64,000 nucleotides of DNA from Odontesthes bonariensis. Lineage: Eukaryota > Chordata > Actinopteri > Atheriniformes > Atherinopsidae. The stretch lies in assembly GCF_027942865.1 (NCBI RefSeq), contig NC_134527.1, positions 4,442,976-4,506,975 of the forward strand. Direction: 5' to 3'. The notes under the pieces were generated by a model. The model saw only the letters and a list, made by a program, of their open reading frames with translations. It was not told the DNA's origin and ran no database searches. Shown here in pieces: positions 1-13,700 of this stretch (position 1 is the stretch's first letter; the number at the start of each line of letters is the position of its first letter). The translations under genes and the position numbers were made by a program.

Positions 1-3000
1 CAAACTTAGCCAGGTTACTCTTAAGACATGGGGGCAAATATTCATGGAGAAACTTTTCCAAACTCTGAACAATTCGGGCGTGGTCAGGCGGTGAAAAACG
101 TGTGATGGTGTTTGTGATTTGAAAGCCTTATCATCATCACAACGTCATGAAACTTGGCACACACGTCCATCCTGAACACCTCGTACGTATTTGAAGGGTA
201 TCGTGTGTGGGCGGAGCAAAGTGGCTCAGTGGCGCCCCCTAGGGTACTTAAAAATGGTCCACACATTGGGGTTAGTTTTGCGTGGGACGACGAAATTCGG
301 TACACTCATTCATCATGCCCAGACGCACAAAAAAGTCTCACGTCCACAGGAAGTCGGCCATTTTGGATGGAAAGTGCGTTTTCGTGCCATTTTTGACCGA
401 TTCTACACCTTGTATAAGATCGAACTTGTCCTACAGATTTAATGCTACAGACTTCAAACTTGGCCAGGCTACTCTTAAGACATGGGGGGAAAAATTCATG
501 GAGAAACTTTTTCAAACCTCAAAGGGCGTGGGCGTGGCGACGCCTCAAAGTTCTATGACTCGCCATCACTCGCCACAACAAATTAAGTTGCTTATAACTC
601 CCACATACATTATCCAATCTGTCCCAAACTTCATACGGTGAATGCTGGACCCAGCCTGAACGCGTACATATTATCATAGTGACATCCACCCATAGCGCCA
701 CCTGCTGGTGGTTGGAAACATCTTTTTTTTTCACACCTCGCATTTGATCAAACTCCTCCTACATATTTAATGGTAAAATCTTCAAACTTGGCCAAGTTAC
801 TCTTAAGCTAGGGGGGAAGAAAACTCTTGAGAAGCTTTTCCAAACTCTGAACGGTGTGGGCGTGGCCAGGCGGTGACAATCGTGTGATGGCGATTGTGAT
901 TTGAAAGCCTTATCATCATCGCAACTTAATGAAACTTGGCACACACGTCCACCCTGATGACCTCGTTCGTATGTGAAGGGTATCGTGTGTGGGCTGAGCA
1001 AAATGGCTCAGTGGCGCCCCCTAGAAATTTTCAAAAACCCCTCCGCATTGGAGTTATTATGTCCTCATACGTACGCAGAGGGTATCGTGTGTGTGGGCAG
1101 AGCTGCGGCTCCAGCGTCCAGCGCATGCCCCAACGTGCGCATATCCCAACGTACGCACACCTCGGTCCCGCTCACAGCTGCTTGCAGCTTTCTAGTTATC
1201 ATTATTAGGGACCGAGCAGTGAAACTGCAAGGACCCTATTGTATCTGTAAGGTTTATTATTATTATTCTTATTCTTTGCAAAAGGTATGCGAAAACTCAG
1301 GAAATTTTGCAAGCGCCACGTGCCAGTCGACGACATGAAAGAATCTAAACATTATATCTTTGGGAGTTGCTCATTGGCTCTGTAGCGCCCCCTACGGTGC
1401 ATAAAAATGGTCCCCTTAATAGGATTAGTTTCGCGTGGGACGACGAAATTCGGTACACTCATTCATCATGCCCAGACGCACCAAAAAGTCTCTTGCCATC
1501 ACGGTGCCACGTACACAGGAAGGCGGCCATTTTGGATGGAAAGTGCGTTTTCGTGCCATTTTTGGCCGATTCCACGCCTTGCATAAGATCGAACTTGTCC
1601 TACAGATTTCATGCTACAGACTTCAAACTTGGCCAGGTTACTCTCAAGACATGGGGGGAGAAATTCATGGAGAAACTTTTTCAAAACATAAAGGGCGTGG
1701 GCGTGGCAACTCCTCAAAGTTCGATGACTCGCCATCACTCGCCACAACAAATGAAGTCGCTTATAACTCCCACATACATTATCCAATCTGTCCCAAACTT
1801 CATACGGTGAATGCTGGACCCAGCCTGAACGCGTACATATTATCATAACGACATCCACCTATAGCGCCACCTGCTGGTGGTCGGAAACATCTCTTTTTTT
1901 CCACATCTCGCATTTGATCGAACTCGTCCTACAGATTTAATGCTACAAGCTTCAAACTTGGCCAGGTTACTCTTAAGACATGGGGGGAAAGAGTCATGGA
2001 GAAACTTTTTCAAACCTCAAAGGGCGTGGCCGTGGCGACGCCTCAAAGTTATGACTCATCATGAAAAATTAAGTCGCTTATAACTTCCACATACATTATC
2101 CAATCTGTCCCAAACTTCATACGGTGATAGCTGGACCCAGCCTGAATGCGCATAGATAAAATAGTGACATCCACCAACAGCGCCACCTGCTGGTGGTCAG
2201 AAACGTCTTTTTTTTCCATACCTCACATTTTATCAAACTCCTCCCACAGATTTAATGCTACAAGCTTCAAACTTAGCCAAGTTACTCTTAAGACATGGAG
2301 GCAACAATTCATGGAGAAACTTTTCCAAACTCTGAACGGTGTGGGCGTGGCCATGCGGTGAAAATCGTGTGATGGCGTTTGTGATTTGAAAGCCTTATCA
2401 TCATCTCAAGGTAATGAAACTTGGTACACACGTCCACCCTGACGACCTCGTACGTATGTAAAGGGTATCGTGTGTGGGCGGAGAAAAATGGCTCAGTGGC
2501 GCCCCCTAGAAATTTTCAAAAACCCCTCCGCATTGGGGTTATGCTGTGCTCGTAAGTACACAGCGGGTATCGTGCGTGTGGGCAGAGCTGCAGCTCCAGC
2601 GTCCAGCGCATGCCCAACGTACGCACATCCCAACGTACGCACACCTCGGTCCCGCTCACAGCTGCTTGCAGCTTTCTAGTTATTCTTATTCTTTGCAAAA
2701 GGTATGCGAAAACTCAGGAAATTTTGCGAGCACCACCTGCCAGTCGACGACATGAAAGAATCTAAATTTTATATTTTTGGGAGTCGCTCATTGACTCTGT
2801 AGCGCCCCCTATGATGCTTAAAAATGGTCCCCTTAATAGGATTAGTTTCGCGTGGGACGACGAAATTCGGTACAGTCATTCATCATGCCCAGACGCAAAA
2901 AAAAGTCTCTTGCCGCCATGGTCCCACGTACACAGGAAGGCGGCCATTTTGGATGGAAAGTGCGTTTTCGTGCCATTTTTGACCGATTCCACGCCTTGCT

Positions 3001-6000
3001 TAAGATCGAACTTGTCCTACAGATTTAATGCTACAGACTTCAAACTTGCCCAGGTTACTCTTAAGACATGGAGGGAAAAATTCATTGGCCAACTTTTTCA
3101 AAACTTAAAGGGCGTGGCCGTGGCGACGCCTCAAAGTTTGATGACTCGCCATCACTCGCCACGAAAATTGAAGTCGCTTATAACTCCCACATATATTATC
3201 CAATCTGTCCCAAACGTCATACGGTGAATGCTGGACCCAGACTGAAAGCTCACATATAAAATAGTGACATCCACCTATAGCGCCACCTGCTGGTGGTTGG
3301 AAATGTCTTTTTTTTTTCCACACCTCGCATTTGATCGAACTCCTCCTACATATTTAATACAAAAACCTTCAAACTTGGCCAGGTTGCTCTTAAGACATGG
3401 GCCGAAAAAATCATTGGCCAACTTTTTCAAAACTTAAAGGGCGTGGCCGTGGCGACACCTCAAATTTATGACGCGCCATAAAAACTTAAGTCGCTTATAA
3501 CTCCCACATACATTATCCAATCTGTCCCAAACTTCATACGGTGAATGCTGGACCCAGCCTGAATGTGCACATACAAAAAAGTGATATCCACCTACAGCGC
3601 CACCTAATGGTGGTTGGAAACTTCATTTTTTTCCAGGCCTCTTATTTGATCAAACTCCTCCTACATATTTCATGCTAAAATCTTCAAACTTGGCCAGGTT
3701 ACTCTTAAGACATGAGGGCAAAACTTCATGGAGAAACTTTTCCAAACTCTGAACGGTGTGGGCGTGGCCAGAGGTGAAAATCGTGTGATGGCGTTTGTAA
3801 TATGAAAGCCTTATCATCATCGTAAAGTCATGAAACTTGGCACCCACGTCCACCCTGACGACCTCGTACGTATGTAAAGGGTATTGTGTGTGGGCGGAGC
3901 AAAATGGCTCAGTGGCGCCCCCTAGAAATTTTCATAAAACCACTCCGCATTGGGGTTTTTATGTGCTCGTACGTACGCAGAGGGTATCGTGCGTGTGAGC
4001 AGAGCTACAGCCCCAGCGTTCAGCGCATGCCCCTACGTACGCACATCCCAACGTACGCACACTCGGTCCCGCTCACAGCTGCTTGCAGCTTTCTAGTTAT
4101 TATTATTCTTTCTTTCTTATTCTTTGCAAAAGGTATGCGAAAACTCAGGAAATTTTGCGAGCGCCACCTGCCAGTCGACGACATGAAAGAATCTAAACTT
4201 TATATTTTTGGGAGTCGCTCATTGACTCTGTAGCGCCCCCTACGGTGCTTAAAAATGGTCCCCTTAATAGGATTAGTTTTGCGTAGGACAACGAAATTCG
4301 GTACACTTATTCATCTTGCCCAGACGCACAAAAAAGTCTCTCGCCGCCATGGTCCCACGTACACAGGAAGGCAGCCATTTTGGATGGAAAGTGCGTTTTC
4401 GTGCCATTTTTGACCGATTCCACGCCTTGCATAAGATCGAACTTGTCCCACAGATTTCATGCTACAGACTTGAAACTTGGCCAGGTTACTCTTAAGACAT
4501 GGGGGGAGAGATTCATGGGGAAACTTTTTCAAAACTTAAAGGGCGTGGCCGTAGCGACGCCTCAAAGTTCGATGACTCGCCATCACTCGCCACAAAAATT
4601 GAAGTCGCTTATAACTTCCACATACATTATCCAATCTGTCCCAAACTTCATACGGTGAATGCTGGACCCAGACTGAACGCGTATATATTATCATAGTGAC
4701 ATCTACCTATAGCGCCACCTGTTGGTGGTCGGAAACATCTCTTTTTTTCCACATCTCGCATTTGATCGAACTCGTCCTACAGATTTAATACTACAAGCTT
4801 CAAACTTGGCCGGATTACTCTTAAGACATGGGGGGAAAGAGTCATGGAGAAACTTTTTCAAACCTCAAAGGGCGTGGCCGTGGCGACGCCTTGAAGTTAT
4901 GACTCGCCATGAAAAATTAAGTCGCTTATAACTTCCACATACATTATCCAATCTGTCCCAAACTTCATACGGTGATATCTGGACCCAGCCTGAACGCGCA
5001 TAGATAAAATAGTGACATCCACCAACAGCGCCACCTGCTGGTGGTCAGAAACGTCTTTTTTTTCCATACCTCACATTTTATCAAACTCCTCCCACAGATT
5101 TAATGCTACAAACTTCAAACTTAGCCAAGTTACTCTTAAGACATGGAGGCAACAATTCATGGAGAAACTTTTCCAAACTCTGAACGGTGTGGTTGTGGCC
5201 ATGCGGTGAAAATCGTGTGATTACGTTTGTGATTTGAAAGCCTTATCATCATCTCAAGGTAATGAAACTTGGTACACACGTCCACCCTGACGACCTCGTA
5301 TGTATGTAAAGGGTATCGTGTGTGGGCGGAGAAAAATGGCTCAGTGGCGCCCCCTAGAAATTTTCAAAAACCCCTCCGCATTGGGGTTATGCTGTGCTCG
5401 TAAGTACACAGCGGGTATCGTGCGTGTGGGAAGAGCTGCGGCTCCAGCGTCCAGCGCATGCCCAACGTACGCACATCCCAACGTACGCACACCTCGGTCC
5501 CGCTCACAGCTGCTTGCAGCTTTCTAGTTATTATTATTCTTTCTTCTTATTCTTTGCAAAAGGTATGCGAAAACTCAGGAAATTTTGCGAGCGCCACCTG
5601 CCAGTCGACGACATGAAAGAATCTAAACTTTACATTTTTGGGAGTTGCTCATTGACTCTGTAGCACCCCCTACAATGCTTAAAAATGGTGCCCGCAATGG
5701 GGTTAGTTTTGCGTAGAACAATGAAATTCGGTACACTCATTCAACATGCCAAGACGCACAAAAAAGTCTCAGGCCGCAATGGTCCCACGTCCTCAGGAAG
5801 GCGGCCATTTTGGATGGAAAGTGCGTTTTCGTGCCATTTTTGACCGATTCCACGCCTTGCTTAAGATCGAACTTGTCCTACAGATTTAATGCTACAGACT
5901 TCAAACTTGGCCAGGTTACTCTTAAGACATGGGGGGGGGAATTCATGGAGAAACTTTTTCAAAACTTAAAGGGCGTGGCCGTGGCGACACCTCAAAGTTC

Positions 6001-6955
6001 GATGACTCGCCATCACTCGCCACAAAAAATTAAGTCGCTTATAACTCCCACATACATTATCCAATCTGTCCCAAACTTCATACGGTGAATGCTGGACCCA
6101 GCTTGAACGCGCAAATATTATCATAGTGACATCCACCTATAGCGCCACCTGCTGGTGGTCGGAAACTTCTTTTTTTCCCTACACCTCGCATTTGATCGAA
6201 CTTGTCCTACAGATTTGATGCTACAGACTTCAAACTTGGCCAGGTTACTCTTAAGACATGGGGGAAAAAATTCATGGAGAAACTTTTTCAAACCTCAAAG
6301 GGCGTGGCCGTGGCGACGCCTCAAATTTATGACTCGCCATTAAAAATTAAGTCGCTTATAACTTCCACATACATTATCCTATCTGTCCCAAACTTCATAC
6401 GGTTATTGCTGGACCCAGCCTGAACGCGTACATATTATCATAGTGATAAACACCTATAGCGCCACCTGCTGGTGGTTGGAAACGTCTTTTTTTTCCACAC
6501 CTCAAACTCCTCCTACAGATTTAATGCTACAAGCTTCAAACTTGGCCAGGTTAGTCTTAAGACATGGGGGCGAAAATTCATGGAGAAACTTTTCCAAACT
6601 CTGAACGGTGTGGGCGTGGCCAGGCGGTGAAAATCGTGTGATGGCGTTTATGATTTGAAAGCCTTATCATCATCGCAAAGTCATGAAACTTGGCACACAC
6701 GTCCACCCTGACGACCTCGTACGTATGTAAAGGGTATCGTGTGTGGGCGGAGCAAAATGGCTCAGTGGAGCCCCCTAGAAATTTTCAAAAACCCCTCCGC
6801 ATTCGGCTTATTATGTGCTCGTACGTACGCAGAGGGTATCGTGTGTTAGGGCACAGCTGCGCGACTACAGCGTCCAGCTCCAGCCCCAACGTACGCACAT
6901 TCCAACGTACGCACACCTCGGTCCCGCTCACAGCTGCTTGCAGCTTTCTAGTTCT
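1..6955. repeat. Higher-order tandem array of a teleost interspersed repeat
   Basis: The landmark GCAAAAGGTATGCGAAAACT occurs at about 1278, 2695, 4126 and 5556, spacings of 1417, 1431 and 1430 bp. Units end at a small inverted repeat (AGCTGCTTGCAGCT) near 1190, 2670, 4090, 5520 and 6950. Inside each unit a second landmark (CAAACTTGGCCAGGTTACTC) recurs three times at steps of about 329 and 315 bp, for example 1624/1953/2268 and 3041/3370/3685. The left edge is cut by the window. The family's outer end (AGGGACCGAGCAGTGAAACT) occurs only once here, at 1207, so later units joined without it. The many 60-140 aa open frames in the array are echoes of each other and show no recognisable domain. A single inverted copy of the family lies at 17683-18617. 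Confidence 0.9.
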
Positions 6956-6976
6956 CCTTCTATTTGTAGATTAAAT

Positions 6977-7616
6977 TAGGGCTGGGCGAGTTAACTCGTT
7001 ATTATCGCGTTAACTTGTTAATTATTTAACGCCGATCAATATTTTATCGCGCATTAACGCAGGTTTTATTATTGTAAAAGTCTGTTGAATGCATCACATT
7101 CACACAGTTAATAAAATAAAGATAAACTAGCAGGTAACATCACCGCTACAGGTGCTCCTCGGTCTCTGTGTGAAGCTCACGGAGCTAACCGGCGCTACTT
7201 CCTGTTTTACTTGTTTCAACATAAAAGCACGTATTTCAAAATAAATTTAAAAAAAAACTCCTGCATTTACAGCCAAGTTGAATTGTCTTCTCAGCGTAGT
7301 AGTTCCAGTCTAAAATATCACTAAAAGGCAAAGCACACAACTGATAGCAGCAAGTCATTCAAGGAAACAGACAGTGGAGCGAGGCTTCTACATAAAAACT
7401 ACAGAAAGATGCTGATGTTAAAAGTGTGTTTGCACAACAAATGTTATGGCACTTTCATTCATATGGCAGCACATTTAAAATAAAGCTAAATGCTAAAAGC
7501 TATACACTACTTTTGAATTGATTTTTGGATTCTGCATACAAATGCGATTCATCGTGATTAATCAGGGAAATCATGTGATTAATTAGATTAAACATTTTAA
7601 TCGTTGCCCAGCCCTA
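6977..7616. mobile_element. Non-autonomous hAT element with BED-finger remnant
   Basis: The ends are inverted (TAGGGCTGGGCGAGTTAACT at the left, GCCCAGCCCTA at the right) and are flanked by a perfect 8-bp duplication GATTAAAT at 6969-6976 and 7617-7624, which is diagnostic of hAT insertion. It carries the later part of a BED-like frame (SSSSLKYH region degraded, then [12 protein letters not shown]) but no transposase core. It lies directly downstream of the C7 stop codon. A TTTATT at 7075-7080, which reads AATAAA on the minus strand, could serve as a polyadenylation signal for C7; that use is inference. Confidence 0.88.
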
Positions 7617-7774
7617 GATTAAATACAATGTGAGTGGTCATAATTATCTTTTGTAGGCGAAAACTGACAAAAGTACAATATAAATCTACATTTTAAACAT
7701 AAGACTATTCATTTGGGATTAAATAATTCGCAAATTTGCCGTCCTACTGGATAAAGACAAGGGTTTGAGTGTCC

Positions 7775-10700
7775 TCACTGTAAATATTGGATATCTGGTT
7801 CCTCGCAACGCCTGTCCTCCGCCTGCAGCCCGATGCAGTGCTGGCCACCTCCTCTAGGGGCAGGATTGTTGCAGCTTCTGGTCCTTGATCTCCTACCGCC
7901 AGAGCAAGATCCCCATGAGGACCAACAGCTCCAGCTGCCATGGATCACCCCTGTGAGAACGAGAGGAAGAGATTCTCATTCTTGTCCCACTTTCCCAACT
8001 GCAGTAGCTGCCACTGATCCTTTTTAATCATTTCACTGTGCTTTGTGGCATGTCCTGTCAAAACTTGCTGCTTTAGGCTGAATGCCAGTTTAAAATGAAC
8101 TTTAAACTTCCCCATGTTTACCTGCTTGTTCTCCGATCACAGTTCCTATCTGGCAGGCCGCTCCGGAGGTCCCAGGCCGGCAAACGCAGCGACACTCGCT
8201 GCCCGCCACCAGCGGCTGGCCGTTGTTCTGGCAGGGCCGGCAGTGGCAGGCATGCTCCTCTGCCATGTACTCCTCTATGGCCCTTTTCAGATGGAGCTTC
8301 TTCAAACCTGCACACTGCACCTCCTTCACCAGCTCGTACAGGGGGCGCAGCTGGGAAACAAGACCACAGGCACTTCAGAGATACAGTCTGATTTAAGCCA
8401 ATAACTATCCAATTCATTGTAATACAATCATAACCAGAGGTGGGTAGTAACGAGTTACATTTACTTGAGTAAGTTTTTGAAAAAATTTTACTTCTAGGAG
8501 TAGTTTTAAATCTCTATACTTTTTACTTTTTCCTTGAGTAGATGTGTGCAGCAGAAACTGTCCTCTTACTCCGCTACATTAGGCTACAATGAGCTGGTTA
8601 CTTTTCTTCTTACCTCTTTGGTATTCTGCGCCTCATTATTTTTATCCCCCCGCGTACGCCTCATTTTAATGTTTTATTCTGACAGAGAGAGAGACTTCCT
8701 CCAAAGGCTCTACCACCTGACTGTGTTCCACCAATCAGACGCAGCCGTGCAGTCGGGTCACGTGACCGTACTCAATCTCAGCGGCGGGACGGGTTAGCTT
8801 TAGCATTAGCAGTCGTAGCAAACAAACAAAGAAACAGATGAAAAATGTCAGAACCAACGGTGGGGAATGAAGACGCAGACGAGGCCTCATACTGAAAGCA
8901 TGTTTACCTTACAAAGAGTGAGAAACAGCAGCTACATTATGTGTCTTCTGTGTCAACCAAAACAAACGCACATTTCAGCAGAAACTCAACATCTAACTTG
9001 AGGAAACATGTAGCGGTAAGTTTCCTAAACTCGTTTTTTCCCCCATGGATAGGTGAATGTTTGTTTTTTAGGTTACATATGGGTTACATATGTTTTAAAC
9101 ATTTCCTAAGTCTCTTTTATTTTTTATTGAAGTACTTGAATTTACCTGGATTATTTTAATTTAAGCTATTTTGTAATTAATTAATTAATTTTAATTTATT
9201 TTATCAATTGGATGAACTCTAATTTGCCTAAAGATGATTATTTAGTATTTTTGTCTGTCTGATTGAATGCTTGTGTTAACAAATAAATCAGACGTTACTC
9301 AACAGTTACTCAGTACTTGAGTAGTTTTTTTCACCGAGCACTTTTTTACTCTTACTCAAGTAATTATTCGGACGACTACTTTTTACTTTTACTTGAGTCG
9401 TATTATTCTGAAGTAACAGTACTTTTACTTGAGTACAATTTTTGGCTGCTCTACCCACCTTTGATCATAATCCATGCAAATCAAAAATCAGATAGAGGTT
9501 TTCAGCTACTTTACACAGTTAACCTCAATTAACTGGCTGGTAATATGAGGCTGCAACGTTAGCTGGGTTTCCATTGAGTAACTAAGCTAATCTGAAGCTA
9601 ATCTCCTCTATTTGAGAAGATGCAAAAAAAAAGAAATGTGAATCACATGTTTCCTTTGACCGGTTTGAGGTCGACTAAGCAGTGTAGCTTTGGCAGTGTG
9701 AGCTGCAATGCTAGTGGTTACATTTAAGTAGAAGTCGTTGCCCTAACTGGAAACAGAACTGGAGGAAGAAAACACAGCTGTGGTGGACAAGAAGAAAATG
9801 GAAAAGATGTCTTTTTATGGAAGTACTTTAATCTCTGGGAATATCTGTGATATCATATCAGATCTGGGGAGTTTATTGTTTACCGGCTCAGACTGGAAAC
9901 AGCTGGTGAGTCAGATCATTTTTAATCTTTGCTAGGTCAGCGGTAACAACAAAGCAACAAAGCTGCATGTTGGGCTAAACAAAGGCTTGCTTGTTAAACC
10001 CTGAGGAGATTCTGCAGGAATGAGGTCTGGCCTAATCCAACCGTCAGCCAGTCTGAACTCGACCTAACTCCAAACAGATTTTAAGTATCCGTTACCTACA
10101 ATCAGCACTTGCACTGATGCACAAATAATCAATACCTATGACACACCCAAGGACATAAGTGGCTCCTACCTTCTGGTCTATAACATCAGGGAAGTCTCTG
10201 ACAGATGAGGCCCAGTCACTGTACACCTGTCCGTTAGCTTCTGGGTTTTCCAGATCCACAACAGAAAGACTAGCTATGAAGGCCGGATCTCCGCCAAACA
10301 CATTGACCTTAATGGGCAATTTGTTTACACTGTTTCCTGTGGAAAAAATGGAAATCAAGTCTGTTTATAGCCAAGTTTTGACTGAAATTGTCTATCTGAT
10401 TTTATTTGACTCCCAAGAGTCATTTGAAAGTCTCAACATGGGAACTTTGACTCACCGTAACTGGATGCCAAAGCTTGTTTCACTTTAACACAGGTGATTT
10501 TGGTTTTCTTAAAGAAAAGAAAGCGTTTCACCTTTTTCCAACACTTTTGGTACTCTATATCTGTTGTACCTGTATGCAAGCAAGACGGACACAAACATGA
10601 ATAAAACACTCCAGATGTCTTCATACCAAACAAAATGACAGATCATTTGATGAAATTACACTCTTGTAATGTGTTTACCGTGTTATATGCCACCAAAACC

Positions 10701-13700
10701 AGGGCTTCACGCCATCGATTAGTATTAAAAGACGTTAAAATGTTTAAAGTTACATCTGTCTAAGTGTCATTTTAGTCAAGACAAGTTTGAACTCAACGTT
10801 CTTGCAAACTATATGTATATTTTAGAATAAGAGAACAAATTTAAGATGGATGTCTTCGTATAGATATTTCTATATATACATTTTTTCTCACTTAAAACAC
10901 ATCAAGGTTTATTTTGATAGATTTTTCTGTGAATAATTGATACATAATGGGACAAATGGATCTAAAGTGTGGGGTTTAAAACAGAAAGAAGTAACAGCAT
11001 AAAGGTAACATTTGTACATCCTCAGTTTGTTATAATAAGCTGGCATCATTCCCCTTTAGATTTAATGAGCTAAATCAAGTTATTTGTGCATGTAAAAGTT
11101 TTACACTAAAAGCAGCAGTATTCACACAAAGAGCTCTTACTGCTTGAAGTGAACGCCTGGCGATCCAGCTCTAATAAGCCTTGGTATTCGCCTCCCAGTG
11201 ACCCTTCTGAGAGGTAGTGTGTGCCGTAAGTCTGCAGCAGCTTTCGGTAAGCCGAGTAGTCGTAAGTGAGGGGCAGTGAAGTCAAGGCCTTCCAGAAGGC
11301 CTCGGACAGAGTCAGGTACTGGGGGGCAGAGTTTTGAAACTGGGCCAGCTTCACTTTATTCTTCAAGACTATGAGTCTGTAAGCCTGGAGGATAATTAGG
11401 AAAAGTCATTGACTGCCCACCAACAAAGATCTTTTAGCTGGTCCATCATGGACTTACAGATTTGGGAAGCAGATCAAGTTATACAATCACCTTATCATCT
11501 TTGACCGTTTTGTGAAAGGTGCGCCGGTCATATCCCAGCAGGGCGTTTGACTGGATGTGCTGCATGTAGGACCAGGAACTCTCATAGGACTCATCACTCT
11601 CTTCATTGTCCACTTGCACCTAAGATACAGACAAATGCAACACGCCTCAATAATTATCCTTTCGGGCAGCTTCTGATACAATATTGCCTGTTTTGGGGTG
11701 GTCCGTGGCGTAGTGGGTTGAGCAGGCGCCCCATGTACATGCATGTTGTTCCCCCTCTCTCTGCCACCTGCTTCCTGTCTCTATCAAACTGTCCTATCCA
11801 ATAAAGGCATAAAAAGCCCCCAAAAATACTAAAAAATATATATATTGCCTGTTTTGGTCTTAGCTTCTAAGACCACATTGATGCAAAGTTGTTAGCTCAC
11901 ACCTTCGATCCAGGCTGAGATACTCAACAACAATAGCTACAATGTGGACTGCAGTGAAGGTTTTTTGCAGATAATCACTGGCCCCAAAGAACATATGTTA
12001 GACTCTGTACACACAAACACATGGATTTTGATAACTGCACATTTTTCTATGCATTAGCACCTGTAATACAAAAGCAAGCGCAGTTTTGGACACTGAAACC
12101 AAACTTTTTTCCGGAAAAAACACCTTCCAGGATGAAGATTTTCACTGACTGTAATGTTTATGTGCCAGCTGGAAACGACACTGCCTGCTGTGTAGACCGT
12201 GCAGAGCGAGCAGTCCCCTGCTTCCGAGCAGCAAACACCGTAACAGGCGCGGCTGTCGGCAGGCGGCAGCAGGCAGTGATACGAAGGGAGAGAAAATAGG
12301 GCCAAGAGATTGTGAGGTCTGACTTTTTCCTGGACAACGATTTTGTGATACAAATGTATTACTCTTTTGAACGCATATTGTTTTGAGAAGCAAAACGCTT
12401 TATTTTTTAAACCCCAGCCAACTAGCCGAACTACCTTCATCAACACCAAAACGAGGCTGGAACTCGGCTCACGGGACGCAGCAGGGGGTAAGAAGATGTT
12501 CATAAATGATGTTACTGATACTGGATGTCATACAGCTTCATGTCAAAAGAGGCGAACTATCCCTTTAAAACTGTAATATTTGTAACCTTTTCTTTTAGAT
12601 TATAAAAATCCAAATTATTATCTATTCACGATCTAGTTAAAACCACAAACGGTCGGTATTTTGACTCACCTCAAAGCTGTATTTGAGTATATTCTGTGGC
12701 AGCCTAAACGTCACTTTGTGGTCCCCGCTGTAGACTTTCCTGCACTGCCCTCCAAAGCTCAGAGTGTTGATGACGCCTGCTCTCAGTTTCCCTGTCAGCA
12801 CGTCGTACCTTTGAGATGACACAACAAATGCTTTTATTTACTTTTATCCAACAGGTGACACGTTTTTCTGCTCCTAACTTCGTGTTCTGGTTAATTCTGT
12901 AAACTAAAAGGTGTGGTGACTACTCACCCTCTGCCTGTGAAGTCAGAGTTCGGAGGTGTTTTGGCAAGATCACATGAGTACTGGCTGTCGTCTATGTTAC
13001 AGTTTCGCTCATCCAGACCATCCTCACAGTCCTGGTCTCCATTACACACCAAAGATTGACTGATACACTGACCTGCATCAGGTAAACAGTAAACAGTTTT
13101 TACCACATATTGGAGTGGGCAGCAGACAGGAATGAAACTATGAAAGATTGACTGTGTGTTACAACATACCAGAGGTACAGCGAAATCTGCCTCCGCAGCC
13201 TGAATCCAGGGGACATTTCTTCTGTGGGACGCATGACTGCGTTTCAGAGACGTCTCCTGAACATGGCAACCCGCCAAACTGAGCGTACACCTCCACGTGA
13301 CGAGTTCGCACCTAAAAAAAGCAAAAAGAACAAAGTTAAGTTAATAAAATAAACAAACAAATCCATTACTAGTAAGATCAGCCTCTCTTTTTGTGTGTTC
13401 CTGGTCCCAAATGACACTAACTTACCGTGAAACCCACAGAAATGTCAAATCCACAAGCAAAATTTTATCATTTGATTAGTAAATGTAAATGTACTTTATT
13501 TATACAGACCCTTACAGACAATCCTTATGGTATACCAAAGTGCTTTACAGCAGGTAATAAATAAAGAGAAAAATAAGTAAAAACAAATAAAAACAATAAA
13601 AGAACAGTGAAAGCAATAAAATACAACAAAATTAAATAAGATAAAAGTGTCATCATACTGCTGGGTATTAAAAGCAATCCTAAATAAGTAGGTTTTTAGC

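Noticed and set aside
1..6955. The 60-140 aa open frames across the tandem array as small genes
   Set aside because: They repeat with the array, occur on both strands, have no conserved domain and begin at arbitrary ATGs.
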